From positions 23,746,429 through 23,810,428 of the forward strand of contig OW285187.1 in NCBI GenBank assembly GCA_935421135.1: a stretch of DNA of 64,000 nt, read 5' to 3'. The notes under the pieces were generated by a model. The model did not search any database and was not told where the DNA came from. It was given only the letters and a program-made list of their open reading frames with translations. This document shows positions 49,101-62,800 of this stretch, in pieces (positions within the stretch are counted from its first letter, which is position 1; every line of letters begins with the position of its first letter). Origin of the DNA: Bugulina stolonifera. Its lineage: Eukaryota > Bryozoa > Gymnolaemata > Cheilostomatida > Bugulidae. The position numbers and the translations under genes were made by a program.

Positions 49101-52080
49101 TCCGTAGAAGTGAAGAACTGAAGAAACGCATTATAACATATAGCTACAGATGTGATTCACCCGTAGAACTGAAGAAAGTTTATTTAAAACCTATCCGTAG
49201 AAGTGAAGAACTGAAGAAACGCATTATAACATATAGCTACAGGTGTGATTCACCCGTAGAACTGAAGAAAGTTTATTTAAAACCTATCCGTAGAAGTGAA
49301 GAACTGAAGAAACGCATTATAACATATAGCTACAGGTGTGATTCACCCGTAGAACTGAAGAAAGTTTATTTAAAACCTATCCGTAGAAGTGAAGAACTGA
49401 AGAAACGCATTATAACATATAGCTACAGGTGTGATTCACCCGTAGAACTGAAGAAAGTTTATTTGAAAACTACCCGTAGAAGTGAAGAACTGAAGAAACG
49501 CATTATAACATATAGCTACAGATGTGATTCACCCGTAGAACTGAAGAAAGTTTATTTGAAAACTACCTGTAGAACTGAAGAACTGAAGAAACGCATTATA
49601 ACATATAGCTACAGATGTGATTCACCCGTAGAACTGAAGAAAGTTTATTTGAAAACTACCTGTAGAACTGAAGAACTGAAGAAACGCATTATAACATATA
49701 GCTACAGGTGTGATTCACCCGTAGAACTGAAGAAAGTTTATTTAAAACCTATCCGTAGAAGTGAAGAACTGAAGAAACGCATTATAACATATAGCTACAG
49801 GTGTGATTCACCCGTAGAACTGAAGAAAGTTTATTTAAAACCTATCCGTAGAAGTGAAGAACTGAAGAAACGCATTATAACATATAGCTGCAGATGTGAT
49901 TCACCCGTAGAACTGAAGAAAGTTTATTTAAAACCTATCCGTAGAAGTGAAGAACTGAAGAAACGCATTATAACATATAGCTACAGGTGTGATTCACCCG
50001 TAGAACTGAAGAAAGTTTATTTAAAACCTATCCGTAGAAGTGAAGAACTGAAGAAACGCATTATAACATATAGCTACAGATGTGATTCACCCGTAGAACT
50101 GAAGAAAGTTTATTTAAAACCTATCCGTAGAAGTGAAGAACTGAAGAAACGCATTATAACATATAGCTACAGGTGTGATTCACCCGTAGAACTGAAGAAA
50201 GTTTATTTAAAACCTATCCGTAGAAGTGAAGAACTGAAGAAACGCATTATAACATATAGCTACAGGTGTGATTCACCCGTAGAACTGAAGAAAGTTTATT
50301 TAAAACCTATCCGTAGAAGTGAAGAACTGAAGAAACGCATTATAACATATAGCTACAGGTGTGATTCACCCGTAGAACTGAAGAAAGTTTATTTGAAAAC
50401 TACCCGTAGAAGTGAAGAACTGAAGAAACGCATTATAACATATAGCTACAGATGTGATTCACCCGTAGAACTGAAGAAAGTTTATTTGAAAACTACCTGT
50501 AGAACTGAAGAACTGAAGAAACGCATTATAACATATAGCTACAGATGTGATTCACCCGTAGAACTGAAGAAAGTTTATTTGAAAACTACCTGTAGAACTG
50601 AAGAACTGAAGAAACGCATTATAACATATAGCTACAGGTGTGATTCACCCGTAGAACTGAAGAAAGTTTATTTAAAACCTATCCGTAGAAGTGAAGAACT
50701 GAAGAAACGCATTATAACATATAGCTACAGGTGTGATTCACCCGTAGAACTGAAGAAAGTTTATTTAAAACCTATCCGTAGAAGTGAAGAACTGAAGAAA
50801 CGCATTATAACATATAGCTACAGGTGTGATTCACCCGTAGAACTGAAGAAAGTTTATTTAAAACCTATCCGTAGAAGTGAAGAACTGAAGAAACGCATTA
50901 TAACATATAGCTACAGGTGTGATTCACCCGTAGAACTGAAGAAAGTTTATTTAAAACCTATCCGTAGAAGTGAAGAACTGAAGAAACGCATTATAACATA
51001 TAGCTACAGGTGTGATTCACCCGTAGAACTGAAGAAAGTTTATTTAAAACCTATCCGTAGAAGTGAAGAACTGAAGAAACGCATTATAACATATAGCTAC
51101 AGGTGTGATTCACCCGTAGAACTGAAGAAAGTTTATTTAAAACCTATCCGTAGAAGTGAAGAACTGAAGAAACGCATTATAACATATAGCTACAGGTGTG
51201 ATTCACCCGTAGAACTGAAGAAAGTTTATTTGAAAACTACCCGTAGAAGTGAAGAACTGAAGAAACGCATTATAACATATAGCTACAGATGTGATTCACC
51301 CGTAGAACTGAAGAAAGTTTATTTGAAAACTACCTGTAGAACTGAAGAACTGAAGAAACGCATTATAACATATAGCTACAGATGTGATTCACCCGTAGAA
51401 CTGAAGAAAGTTTATTTAAAACCTATCCGTAGAAGTGAAGAACTGAAGAAACGCATTATAACATATAGCTACAGGTGTGATTCACCCGTAGAACTGAAGA
51501 AAGTTTATTTAAAACCTATCCGTAGAAGTGAAGAACTGAAGAAACACATTATAACATATAGCTACAGATGTGATTCACCCGTAGAACTGAAGAAAGTTTA
51601 TTTGAAAACTACCCGTAGAAGTGAAGAACTGAAGAAACGCATTATAACATATAGCTACAGATGTGATTCACCCGTAGAACTGAAGAAAGTTTATTTGAAA
51701 ACTACCTGTAGAACTGAAGAACTGAAGAAACGCATTATAACATATAGCTACAGATGTGATTCACCCGTAGAACTGAAGAAAGTTTATTTGAAAACTACCT
51801 GTAGAACTGAAGAACTGAAGAAACGCATTATAACATATAGCTACAGGTGTGATTCACCCGTAGAACTGAAGAAAGTTTATTTGAAAACCTATCCGTAGAA
51901 GTGAAGAACTGAAGAAACGCATTATAACATATAGCTACAGATGTGATTCACCCGTAGAACTGAAGAAAGTCTATTTGAAAACTACCTGTAGAACTGAAGA
52001 AATGCATTATAACATATTATAGCTACTGCAGGTGTGATTCACCCGTAGAAGTGAAGAAAGTCTATTTAAAAACTCCCCAT
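49094..52080 (+). repeat. 93-bp satellite array, 30 regular units plus degraded ones
   Basis: The head-to-tail unit is 93 bp, containing ccgtagaagtgaagaactga, attataacatatagctaca and gtgattcacccgtagaactg. Thirty uninterrupted units have no length change, so one frame stays open for 947 codons. Three variants occur in runs: A (cctatccgtagaag), B (actacccgtagaag) and C (actacctgtagaac). The order is A4-B-C-C, A7-B-C-C, A6-B-C, A2-B-C-C. One extra base at about 51888 shifts the frame, and units then decay towards 52140. No start context, splice sites or codon-level constraint is visible. I read it as satellite DNA, not a gene. Confidence 0.92.
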
Positions 52081-52140
52081 AGAACTGAAAAAATTCCTTA
52101 TGACATATAGCTACAGGTGGAATGGACCTGTAGAAATGAA

Positions 52141-53607
52141 TTGAAAGTTTTAAGAAGCCTATTTCAGCACTAACTGCCAAATCTAAGGAACGTTCTATGA
52201 CATTATTATCGCTGTGCCATGTTGTTAATGTAACTAGGGTTTTCCAGATAACTTCTAGATGGAGAGTTTGTCTTCTTGATCTGTGTATTATTAAAACTCT
52301 GTGAAAAACTCAAAGCTTACTGATGTAAATGCATGAACTATTGCTTGTACATTAACATTATAGCTACCAATTCAGGGGGGTAACTTTCCTGAAAAGGTTG
52401 AGGCGGCCAAAATTGGACTGGCTAACAGTAGCGGTGTGGGGAGGGTGCGTGCGGGATGGGGGAAGAAGGAGGGTGGGCCACCTCCCACAAGAAAGTTTTT
52501 GAAAATTCACTCAAAAACGGCCATTTTGATGCATATTTGAGCTATATGTGATGGTACAAAAGTACAAAATGTTGCATAGTAATCTGCAAATAGTAAACTT
52601 CAAATTAGTATACTGCAAAATAGTGCTTTCCTGTTTGGCTTGGCTATGACGTATACTATTGTAGTCCTTTACATCATTACATGACTTAGGCCTAAAAATG
52701 TACACACATTAATAAGAGGGGGAATAGTGCAAATTTAGTTGATGGGTAGAGATGGAGAACAAATGAGATGGGTGGGAACACTGTGCATGCAATCTTAGGG
52801 CATTTCCTATTGTTGAATACAGAATTACAGATGCAGTGATCATATCTTACAGATGAGATTAGTATTGTCACTGTATAGCTAACAAATTGAGTGAATTACT
52901 AAAATGAAAAAAGATTGTCCTACAGTGGGATTCGAACTCGTGTCTCTATGCATGAAGACCAAGCACGCTACCAATTACGCTATCAAACCAGCAGTGGCTT
53001 CACGCGAAAATTAGCCATCAATATAATTATACACATAGTAGCATCATTTTCATTAGAGTATGTTTATTTCATGTGGGGCACGGTATCTATGCCTTCCGAT
53101 ATTAGCTTAACTTTTTCTTCTTTTAACAAAAAGTTCAGGCGGCTAGGGCCGCCTGAGCCGCCTAGATAGTTACGGCCATGCAATTAATGATAATTCATAC
53201 GCTTTGTTAGTTTTATTGTACAATTTAATATTATTTATACCAGTCCTAGCCTATGCATGATAATAATAAGATACATAGTGGTCTTATCTAATATTAACAA
53301 CGAAATGCTGCAATTGGTTGGTTTCTCATACACAATGACATATATTTTATTACGTATGGGTCCCAGTGGTAAATGAAAGACGGCAGTGAACATGTAATGT
53401 ACATGTAGATGCACATTGTAGGTAAAGTAGAATCACAATCAGATAATAATGCAATATAAGTGTACATAATAATGGTATAATGATACATGTAGGTCTATGA
53501 TAATGGGTCTAACATAGTAAATGATATACTTGGTGCAAATAAAGAATGCAAAATTATCTGACCAATAAAACACTAATTCAATGCATATGCAGGACAGCTA
53601 CATGTGA
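52141..53607. other. Unassigned AT-rich stretch between satellite and KDZ gene
   Basis: No convincing coding exon is seen. It includes a G-rich patch around 52430-52480 and the tRNA-like sequence near 52915-52990. Confidence 0.4.
52915..52990 (-). tRNA. tRNA-like sequence (probable pseudogene or SINE head)
   Basis: On the minus strand, an A-box-like tagcgtaattggtagcg is followed by a possible anticodon arm (gtctt/gagac stem) and a B-box-like agttcgaatccc. The T stem pairs poorly and the acceptor stem is not closed, so I do not call a functional tRNA or an anticodon. Confidence 0.3.
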
Positions 53608-56600
53608 TTACTTACTTCTCTTGCGCTGCTTAGCTAATATAAAATCATTGTGTGCCATCACTATACAATAAGCAAAATATTTAAAGCGAAACTGCGTCAT
53701 ATATTTTAATGTGTATTTGAATTTGGTTAGCCATGAAAAACACTGCTCTGCACATTCAGTGTTTAGACCATTCAACTCTTTATTTGCCTCTAAGTCAGGG
53801 TGAAATTGGCATAGTGGTGAATTGATGTCACAGGAAGGAGTGGTGTGACCATTAATATGAAAGCGATCGACTACATATTTTTTTTTCAGTAATAGTTGGG
53901 CCCCTTGATTTCCCCTTTTCCCGAGGTTTTTGAGAAAAGGTTGGAACTCACATGCGCGGTCATAAGCTAAACAATTAAACTGAGTGTCACTGTCACATTC
54001 CAACTGTAATAGCTGTGTAAACAATTGCGAGGGTGATTCGCATGACAGCAACTCAGCTATGCTGACAACTATCCCACATGGTTTTACCAGAGCCATTAGT
54101 CCTGCCGTTCTGTCATAGAATCTGGGGACATTTTCTTTCTTTTTGCATCCCAGATGAACTGTCTCATCAGTGTTATCTGGAATTTCCCCTGCAAGCTCCG
54201 CCACTCTTGTTGTGACACATTTGTCAGACACCTTTAATGTGATCACTATGCGCTGCTTCTTTATGGCTGGCTCTGCTTCGTCCAAGTAGCTGTGTGCTAG
54301 GCAGTACTTGCTTCCAGACATAGATTGATTTCCCAGCACTGGTGTCTCTGGGCACATACTTACCATTCTCGCCATTTCCTTTGACAACTGAAAAGCTGAT
54401 CTGGGAGCAGCGCAAACTTTTCTATGAATCTAAAATGAGATATATTTCCTGATTATAGTACATCCGAATACAATTTCACAAAGTTTTGTTTACTGAACTT
54501 TTACAGCAGTTTTTTTTGAGAAAATATAATAATGCTGGAAATAATTCAATACGTACTTATATAACACCCTTTGTGACTTTGTTCTACTATCACCAGGGTT
54601 GGTATTGTATTTGTTTTGAGTTGCTGTGAGTCTATTTTGAAGATTTACATGTAGCGTGTTAGCATTTCTAACCTCTGATGAACCATAACCACTTAACAAT
54701 AAACAATCTGTACGCCTACATATAGCCTAATACATCTTAGCAATCTAAAGTTGATTAAACTTTTCTAAAATAGGTTAATTTTGGAATAATACTTTGTAAA
54801 AGAATCAACCAAGAAACTAATTAGTTGTAACAAGTATATATAGAATAAATGTTATAAACCTTACCTTCTCTACTCCATCTGCCACAATGAACCCTTCCTT
54901 ACACCCAGGAACTGAGCATTCATGCCCCTCAGCTAGATTAGTCAGAGAGATCATGGTGTCTATCACATGCTTGCAGAGACTTTCAATGTCCTTTCGGCAG
55001 CTGTCATCATTACTAACTTCTATAAGTTCATTGTGCGAGGAGTATGTATTTAACAGTTTATGGAGGAAATACATTTCCTCAATTCGTTGTACTTCTATGA
55101 AGTCCCCAGTAAGAGCCAAATACTGATCGGATAGACTGGAAAAACCAGTGTGTGACATCTCAATCTGGGCTGAGTACAGCTTAACTAAGCTTGTTGTGAA
55201 CACAGTTTTACTAGAGATCATGAAATACGTGTGAGCTGTTGATGTTGCTTCAGGGTTGAATACTCGTTTGCCAGCTTGAAATTTCCGATATGAGTGGTAG
55301 ACTAAGAGCGAACATCTGGAACACTTCTTGTGATAGGAATGTCCTACTTTTGTGCCTTCCAGGGTGTAGACTGAAATTGTTGACGGTCTTGAGTCAACCT
55401 TTAGGTCACCATCACACAAGCAGCACTTTGTTTGGTATGGTATCAGAACAACAGGCATCACTCCGGCCGAAATATTAAACACCTGTTCAAATGAAGTCAG
55501 CTCTAGCCAAACACTGTTTGATTCAACTAGAGCTGTGCAAAGTCTTTTGATGTCATTTCTTAGTTTCACATCTATCGCCACACTTTTGCCATCACCGCAT
55601 ACCTGTCAGAAAAAATTCGTTGTAGAGAATACAGTTGCATATTATTGGACAATATTGAAAGACCTTTGGCAATCATATGCTCGAAAGCGAACTTTTTCAA
55701 GTAGTAGTGTCAGTTGAAAATGGTACATTTGGAAAACATGTTAGCGGAAAGGTCTGTTTTAAAGTGGTAGCCTACAGCTTTGCAATGCACATATTCACCA
55801 TTTTCAAGTGTACTTTGGCCTATGCAGTTCAGACATATTGTGGCAGACATATTGTGGTAGACATATTGTGGCAGACATATTGTGTCAGGCATATTGTGGC
55901 AGGCATATTGTGGCAGACATATTGTGTATTACAGTTGTTTAAGAAAATGAGGTTGAAACCTTATTTCAATGCAATCCCAAGACTGAAGGATAAATTTAAA
56001 GTGTATTATATTCATATTTAAGTGTTCATATCACTGGAAATTAAGTCACAGTCTGCTTAACTTGACTGATTTTAAGTAAACAAGGCATACATGTATAATA
56101 TATATTATTAATATAATCCAAGCTGCAAAGTAGATAGTGTACAATGTAAATGTACATGTGGCAATAGAGGCTCATTGTATTGTACTAGATTATCCTATTC
56201 AACGTTATCATTGTAACACCATTCAATTAGTTATAAATAGTAGAGCCACTACATATTAGACAGCATAAACCAAAATTAAACATACAAGGACGATCTTACC
56301 CTCTAAAACTATTTTGCAACTAACTTAAACAACACTAACCAAATATTAATGCAAAATTATTATACCTATAATTAATTGAATATTTATTAGCAATAGTTTG
56401 AATCTTAAACATTTAGCCTTTGAAGTATAACTTTAATCCATTCATCTTGTAACTCTATTGTGTAAATAATATTGTAGCTTAACTCTTAACCTAATCCACT
56501 CCCTTAGCTTTTGCCTTTGATGGACAGTGTATCTCTATTATATAAAGTAGCCCATAATTTCCATAACTTCATTTATCCTCTGATGATGATACTCTGAAGT

Positions 56601-57031
56601 GTCAAAATATTAGGAATAAATAAAAAATAAGCTTTCATTTCTAGCTGTATGTATCTATGCATACAGTTTTCAACTGAGTGCTGCTTTTGAAATACCTCTT
56701 TATCTAATTATTCTAATGCTCTTGCAAGGTAAAGGGAGTTACTAGATGAATTGAGTGTAAGTAAGCCATCCATTTCTAACTGCCTGTTTTAGCAAGCACT
56801 TCCAATGTACATTGTATATAATATTTATAAGTAAATATCATTAACAAAGGTTGAAGAAATAAAACTTACTTTTGACCTGTTGCAATCCGTGTAATGAGTC
56901 GGGTTTTGTAAGCAGTAAGAAACCATGAAGTCTGTAATTTTCTGGAACCTCGTTGGCGTCGTTGGTGGATAATGATGCATTGCAAAACTGACGGCAGGTA
57001 GCAAAACTGTTGGTAATTCAAGAGCAGGCAT
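53608..57031 (-). CDS. CxC5-CxC6-KDZ transposase-type protein (Kyakuja-Dileera-Zisupton superfamily)
   Basis: KDZ transposases move DNA transposons, and animal copies are often preceded by CxC5/CxC6 zinc-binding clusters. Exons 57031-56870, 55602-54865 and 54429-53608 join in phase 0 to 573 aa. Exon 2 holds a CxC5-like cluster (CCLCDGDL ... KKCSRCSLLVYHSY). The exon 2/3 junction forms a CxC6-like cluster (CSVPGCKEGFIVADGVEK-IHRKVC ... C, ending CLAH). The C-terminal part carries KDZ-like landmarks: AYDRACEF, DRFHINGHTTPSC and NTECAEQCFSWL. The usual N-terminal catalytic Asp block is not obvious, so activity is doubtful. The final codons (RKRSK-stop) overlap a GTAAGT, so a further exon is possible. 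The frame is intact; it could be a recent element copy or a domesticated gene. Confidence 0.75.
55835..55925. repeat. 15-bp tandem repeat in the KDZ-gene intron
   Basis: Six to seven copies of agacatattgtggca, with small variants. Non-coding. Confidence 0.85.
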
Positions 57032-59143
57032 GTTGGTTCATTTGAAGCACCTCTAGAGCAATTGATTCTAGAGCCTTTGCTGCTGGTGTTTATATACTAG
57101 CAAGTGCAAAAGTTTGATGATTCAATTGGATTATTCTTATGTAATTTGATTGTTGTCTCAAGATTTTCTATCCACTAGTTATATGTACATTGGATATTAT
57201 ACACTTTCTCTATAAATAGATAAATGAATAACATTGCTATTATAATTCTACACTCTGTGTACATGTAAATAAACCTGTCAGTATGTACTCATAGAGTACA
57301 ATTCTACATATTGGACTATGATATATGCTTTACTGTTTTACATCTAGATGAAACTGAGTGACATGAGGGCTATTATACCAATCTCCTTTATCAGAGGTGT
57401 GAATTTGCTAATACCTTGGATAAACAGTATAAGGGTGTTATTAGTAAAATTGTTGGTTGTCATTGTTTACATTTTCCACAAAGGCAGAAAAGATTAGAGT
57501 AAAATTCTTCCCTCTCACACAAAGCAATGTTAGAGTAGATAACATGTATTCATTCTGTTACAGTCACCCCATCACCCATTTGACTGCTTGCCCTTAACAG
57601 TCCATAACTTTACTATGCTCATGTACAGGTCCATTTACAATTCTATAAACATGAATTTTATAGATATAATTTATAATACTTATAAAGTCTTAGATTTGTC
57701 TACATTGCATTGTATTTGTACACTCCATCATACTAATCAGCCAATCTATATTTTTGGCTGTGGTATCCGAAAAGAGCAAATGCTAATATTTTACATAATT
57801 CTATTGTACAGTGTATATCTGCATACATGTAGGCCTACATTGTATTATAACATTATTATACTAGCCAACACGCCCGTTACGAAACTGTGTAGATTACATT
57901 TAGAAGAACACAACTCACAGAAAACTAATTATTTTTAGTTAGCGTTCTAGAAGTTAGTAGTAGGAAAAACAAAATTATTTTGAAAGCTGGTGTTTAGGGT
58001 TTCCAAATTGTTTTTCCAAATGAAAGTTTTCGGGACGTCTTGTTTCTAACTGAATTTTTTAACAGTCAAAAATTCATATAGAATGCATTTAGTCCTTTTA
58101 TAATGAAAAAGTACACGTAGTAGTATAATATGTCTTAGTTAATTGGATTTTCCTGATTTGCATGATGTAATATCATCATTTTCCCAACTTCATAATATTC
58201 CACTACGTCTAACCTACTAACTGATTAAATAGAATTTTATTGTTATTAGTCATTATAGTTTTTAAAATTATAATTATATTGTATATTCAACCATCAGATA
58301 TTATTTGTATACTTCATCAAACGAATCATCCGATCTATATTGGTAGTAGTAGTGTCCGAGAGAGAAAGGTATAATATTTAGCATAATCAGTTACATTGAA
58401 ACACATACATAGTATAATAACATACCTGTAGCACATGAGCATAGTAAAGTTATGGACTGTTATGGGCAAGCAGTCAAATGGGTGATGGGGTGACTGTAAC
58501 AGAATGAATACATGTTATCTACTCTAACATTGCTTTGTGTGAGAAGGAAGGATTTTACTCTAATCTTTTCTGCCTTTGAGGGAAGACAAGTTTCAACGGG
58601 ACAGCCTCCTGGTTTACAGAATTTCTACTGTTTACTACATCCAAAACTATTAAGCTGATGACGGTCAAAAATCAATGCATCACATGTAGGCCTACATGGC
58701 AACTGTACTGGTATTTCTACCTGAACCATTATAGGTTATTTTAGATTTACCTTGCCCTTTTGCCTGTTGTGGGCAGGCTCTCACTTTTGCTGGAATACCC
58801 AAGCAACTTTAAATTATAACTTTACAACTCAGTCTGTTGAAATATTGTCTACTTCCCATGAATTATAAACACCCTGTTTGTTTTCCCTTTGAATTGTAAC
58901 ACAGTGGTGTAGGAATTAGAATTAGATAATAACTAGGTTAGCTAGTCTGTGAGTTCACCCTAACCTGAGGTCCTCTAGGATAATACACTTATCATAGAAT
59001 GTAAGCCAATCAAAAAATAATGACTTCTTTCAAATGTCTGTCGGATTATCTGGAAGAATAAACCACACCAACACAGATGCATAATTAGTAAGCCTATGTT
59101 ATCAATGTATTGTGCTACTAATCCTTTCTGACCACAAGCAGCA
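57032..59143. other. Divergent intergenic region between the KDZ and DUF3987 genes
   Basis: No gene seen. It contains the inverted repeat at 57478-58584 and otherwise AT-rich sequence. Confidence 0.45.
57478..58584. repeat. Inverted repeat with about 150-bp arms (57478-57630 and 58426-58584)
   Basis: The left arm (ggcagaaaagattagagtaa ... actttactatgctcatg) is found reversed at the right, nearly identical apart from a few changes and a small gap near the inner end. About 800 bp of AT-rich spacer without a gene separates them. I see no clear target duplication, so the ends of any transposon are uncertain. Confidence 0.75.
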
Positions 59144-59151
59144 TATAAATA
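59144..59151 (+). promoter_or_regulatory. TATA box of the DUF3987 gene
   Basis: TATAAATA lies about 80 bases upstream of a GTAAGT donor at 59225. Transcription would start near 59175, giving a short 5' non-coding exon (about 59175-59224) spliced to the acceptor at 59891, two bases before the ATG. Confidence 0.55.
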
Positions 59152-59892
59152 CCTCCACAGTCACCTTTCTCTAAACAGTGAACAGTTCTCAACCATCAAC
59201 TTCATCCTACTACAGACATACCAAGTAAGTAGACATATATCATAAGTATTAGAAAAAAATCTTTTTTAAAAGTTCTGCTTCGTAAAATATGAAAATGGTT
59301 TTATATGTTTATATAGGCTTTCTCTCATCACAGCATGTCCTATGTGCACTTAGCATCATTTTCTGTGAATAGCTGTTATAAACTTCTTATTAGCTAACTT
59401 TCCAACATGTTTCTAAAGTTCTCGTCAACCTACAGCAAGCCAATTATTTTATGTTGTTGACTGTCATTCTGCCAACTTGCGTAATTAGTTCATATTATTT
59501 CATAACTAACCTACAGTACAGTCATTTCAGGGCATTTCCCCTTCTGCAAAGACTACAATTGTAGTTAAGGCAGTTTGCCAAATAAAAAATAGCAAAATTA
59601 GAAAAGATCTAATTATAACTAACAGTTTCATTAGACCATCTAAAAGTGTGTCATTTTTGGAAAATTTTGTCACTTAAGGCATTGTATATAATACACACAC
59701 ATGCCATCCTCGCACATACACACACCCATATATACAATGTATATATGCAATATATGTATATACTCAATTTGCATACAGTGTACTGCTTAGGTGTACACTT
59801 ATATAGAATATGTAGGCTATGTATAATTATATATAGGCATACATCAAAATTGTGTACATTGGAACTTATCTTTATTGTAAATTTGTTACAGA

Positions 59893-62800
59893 ATGGAAAG
59901 TCAGTCCAAAAGCTTGAACTATAGAAAACATTTAGAACAATTGACAGATAATGAGACTCTTGATGATGTTCTACATGACTCTCAATTTAAAGATCTGCTG
60001 AAAAAGGTTGCCCTGCAAACATCGACATCCTTGGAGATGGTCTTCCTGCCAGCAATTTCAGTAGTTAGTGGTATGATGGGTATCAGTGAGGCTCACACTC
60101 ATAGGGAAATTGCATTCAAAGCACCTAACATTCTCTGGACAGTTGTGGCAGCTACTACAGGTAATTACTTATTAAAATCTGGCAAAATATTGAATATTTG
60201 TTATTGAAAATTAAATGTTGGGAACTCCATGCTATTTTTACGGCGTATTCTTTTGGATGTGTATGGTATTGTACCTGTTAGTTCAGAATGTCAAAAAATC
60301 GATAATGATTACATTCTTTATTGGCTAATGCTAATCTTTACCACCTTGCCCTCAGCTTTAAACTGTCATCATAATTATAGCTTCCTTGTGTGGACCGAAT
60401 TGCAATTTAGAAGCATCAAATTGAAAAATTTCTGTATACTCATTATTTGCAGGTAGCAGAAAGACTATTGCCTCAGATGCAATAACAGATGGTCTGCTCT
60501 ACGTAGACCATCACATAGAAACAGAAACAGAGACAGATCTATTGAATGCTTCACGGACATCACAGCTTCAAGAAAAGACAAAGCCAAGACTTTGGTCAAG
60601 CAACGAGTCAATAACAATGCCCAAGTTGCTTGACCAAATGATAGCAAATGATGGAGTTTATCTTAACATTATTGATGAAATCGAGAGGCTCTTCGAATTA
60701 CTGGATAATCATTACAAGCCAGAAGTTATGGATCGGCAACTTTGGCTTTCCTTATTTAATGGCCATGGGTGGAGTCGGAATAATAAAAGTGGTTTACGAC
60801 AAATAGATCGGACAAGGATTAATTACACTGGTAAGTTATAGTTAACGTTAACGAGCATGTAGTATAAATTTATATGGTGTAAACATGGATGCACATACTA
60901 CACAATCCACCTCACAATATAACGCTGTGAGAGGCTATTCATACAAAAATGTATGTACATAATTGGTAACAGCATGTCTTTAAAAGGCTTTACAACTACT
61001 AGATGTCTACTACATGTACATGTATGCTAGAAATGAGAAAACGATCCTTGTTTCAAGAAGTTATAAAATTTTACCTTGGTATGTATAGGCCTGCTATAGA
61101 AAACAATTTTGCACACAATTTTGGTATGGCTATACAGTTTAAAAAGTTTTACAGTTACAATATCACAAAGTTGAAACAAAATATTTTTTTGAAATGTTAC
61201 TTTGCAAATAAAAAAGATACTTTCAACAAAACTTTGCAGCAAAACAAAATTAAGTTGTGTAATGGTGCTTAGGCAGGCTATGCATTAAATTATGAAAATT
61301 TACGACGTCTACATCTACACTATGTGAATATTGACTAGAGAGTATGTATATGTACATATAGGCCTACCATCAATTCTATCGTCAGTGCATAATAATGAAA
61401 CTAAACTAACTAACTAACTAACTAACATGAACATGGAAGAGGATTGACTAAAGTGCCATTGTTAGATACTTCATTGCACTCCTAGTATAGCAGCCCACGT
61501 CTATTTCTGTACTTACATTGTATAATTAAGAAAACAACTTCACAAACAAATTTGCGTAGGTGTACACGTACATGTATATACTTTGGAAATAATGGCATTG
61601 CTCAAATTATGACTCCTTACCATTGGTAAATTTTGCCCAAAATCTTTGATTAATCATGATACTTCTCTTCCTGAAACGAAAATCTCTTTTTAAATAATTT
61701 GTATAGCTTTAGACCAGAACTAGACAAAGTAGACTGACTAGGCTGCTATTGACTTAGGTTAGATTTCGAAAATTTGTCACCTACAATTATGTACATGCTA
61801 ATTGTAGGTTTTATCCAACCTGAGCTGATGCGGAGGCGGCTGCAAAAGGGAGAGCCTGATGGCTTATTAGATAGGCATCTGGTCTGCTTAGCCTTTAGGA
61901 AGAGAACAAAGTTTGGTGACATTGGGCCGAAGGTGCCAGAAGACCAGGGCCTTGGAGAATTATTCAAGAATGTGTACAAAGCACACAACAGCTACCTAGA
62001 GGTAAATCATTAAAATAAAATAATTTGAAACCAAAACCTCATCATTTTATACATTGTAGGTTGGGTTCAATGCTGCATCTGTACATATAAGTTTAGGTCT
62101 GGGCATACAAGTTGTATGTCCAAACCTAAACCAAACTAATTCATACATCGAACTGATATCTTACTTTCTTACTGCAGAACACAGTCATCTATAAATTGAA
62201 TGAAGAAGCTGGAAAGTTGTTTGAAGAGTACTTTGATAAAATGGAGCTTCTCATCGAAGAAGAAGAGAACGAGATTGTTATTGGCCATATGAATAAAGCA
62301 GCGGTGAGTTTTTGCATCTTTGGAAATTTTTCTATCTAAATAACCAGGTTTTAGCTCATTAAATATTTTGTGTAAAGAGAATGGAACCTATTCAACACTC
62401 AAAAATGACTCTACGATGCTGCTGCTAGATATTGTCATTGTTCTATTCATCTAATCGTCGATTTTTCTGCAATGTTGACTTCGAAATCTACACGTATAGG
62501 CCATGACTCAATATAAACAACGGAGCATGGGCTTTGCTTGTTTTCGAGCAACCTTATTCCAACAACCAATATTGAACAAATCTTCCTGTATAACCCACAA
62601 GTTGTGTAAAATCCCACAATTAGCGGTTGTGCTTAAAACTACTAGAAATTGGATGCTTGTAATGCAACATGTACATGTATATCAATGATTTACCAGCATC
62701 ATTATTTAGGCAACATACTACATGTAGTAGTATTAGACCACATAATATGGTACTAATAGTAGAACCTATGTAATTTGTGATTTTACTTCACTAAAGGGAC

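Noticed and set aside
49055..51898. A 947-codon open frame made of a 31-residue repeat
   Set aside because: It exists because the satellite unit is 93 bp (divisible by three) and stop-free in one frame. Variant positions change amino acids freely (PI/TT, RS/RT), there is no start or splice context, and the same repeat recurs inverted at the window end.
52915..52990. Functional tRNA gene on the minus strand
   Set aside because: Box A- and B-like words are present, but the T stem and acceptor stem do not pair well. It is kept only as a low-confidence tRNA-like feature.
57588..57938. 116-codon open frame
   Set aside because: Starts in the inverted-repeat arm, AT-rich low-complexity translation, no recognisable domain or splice partners.
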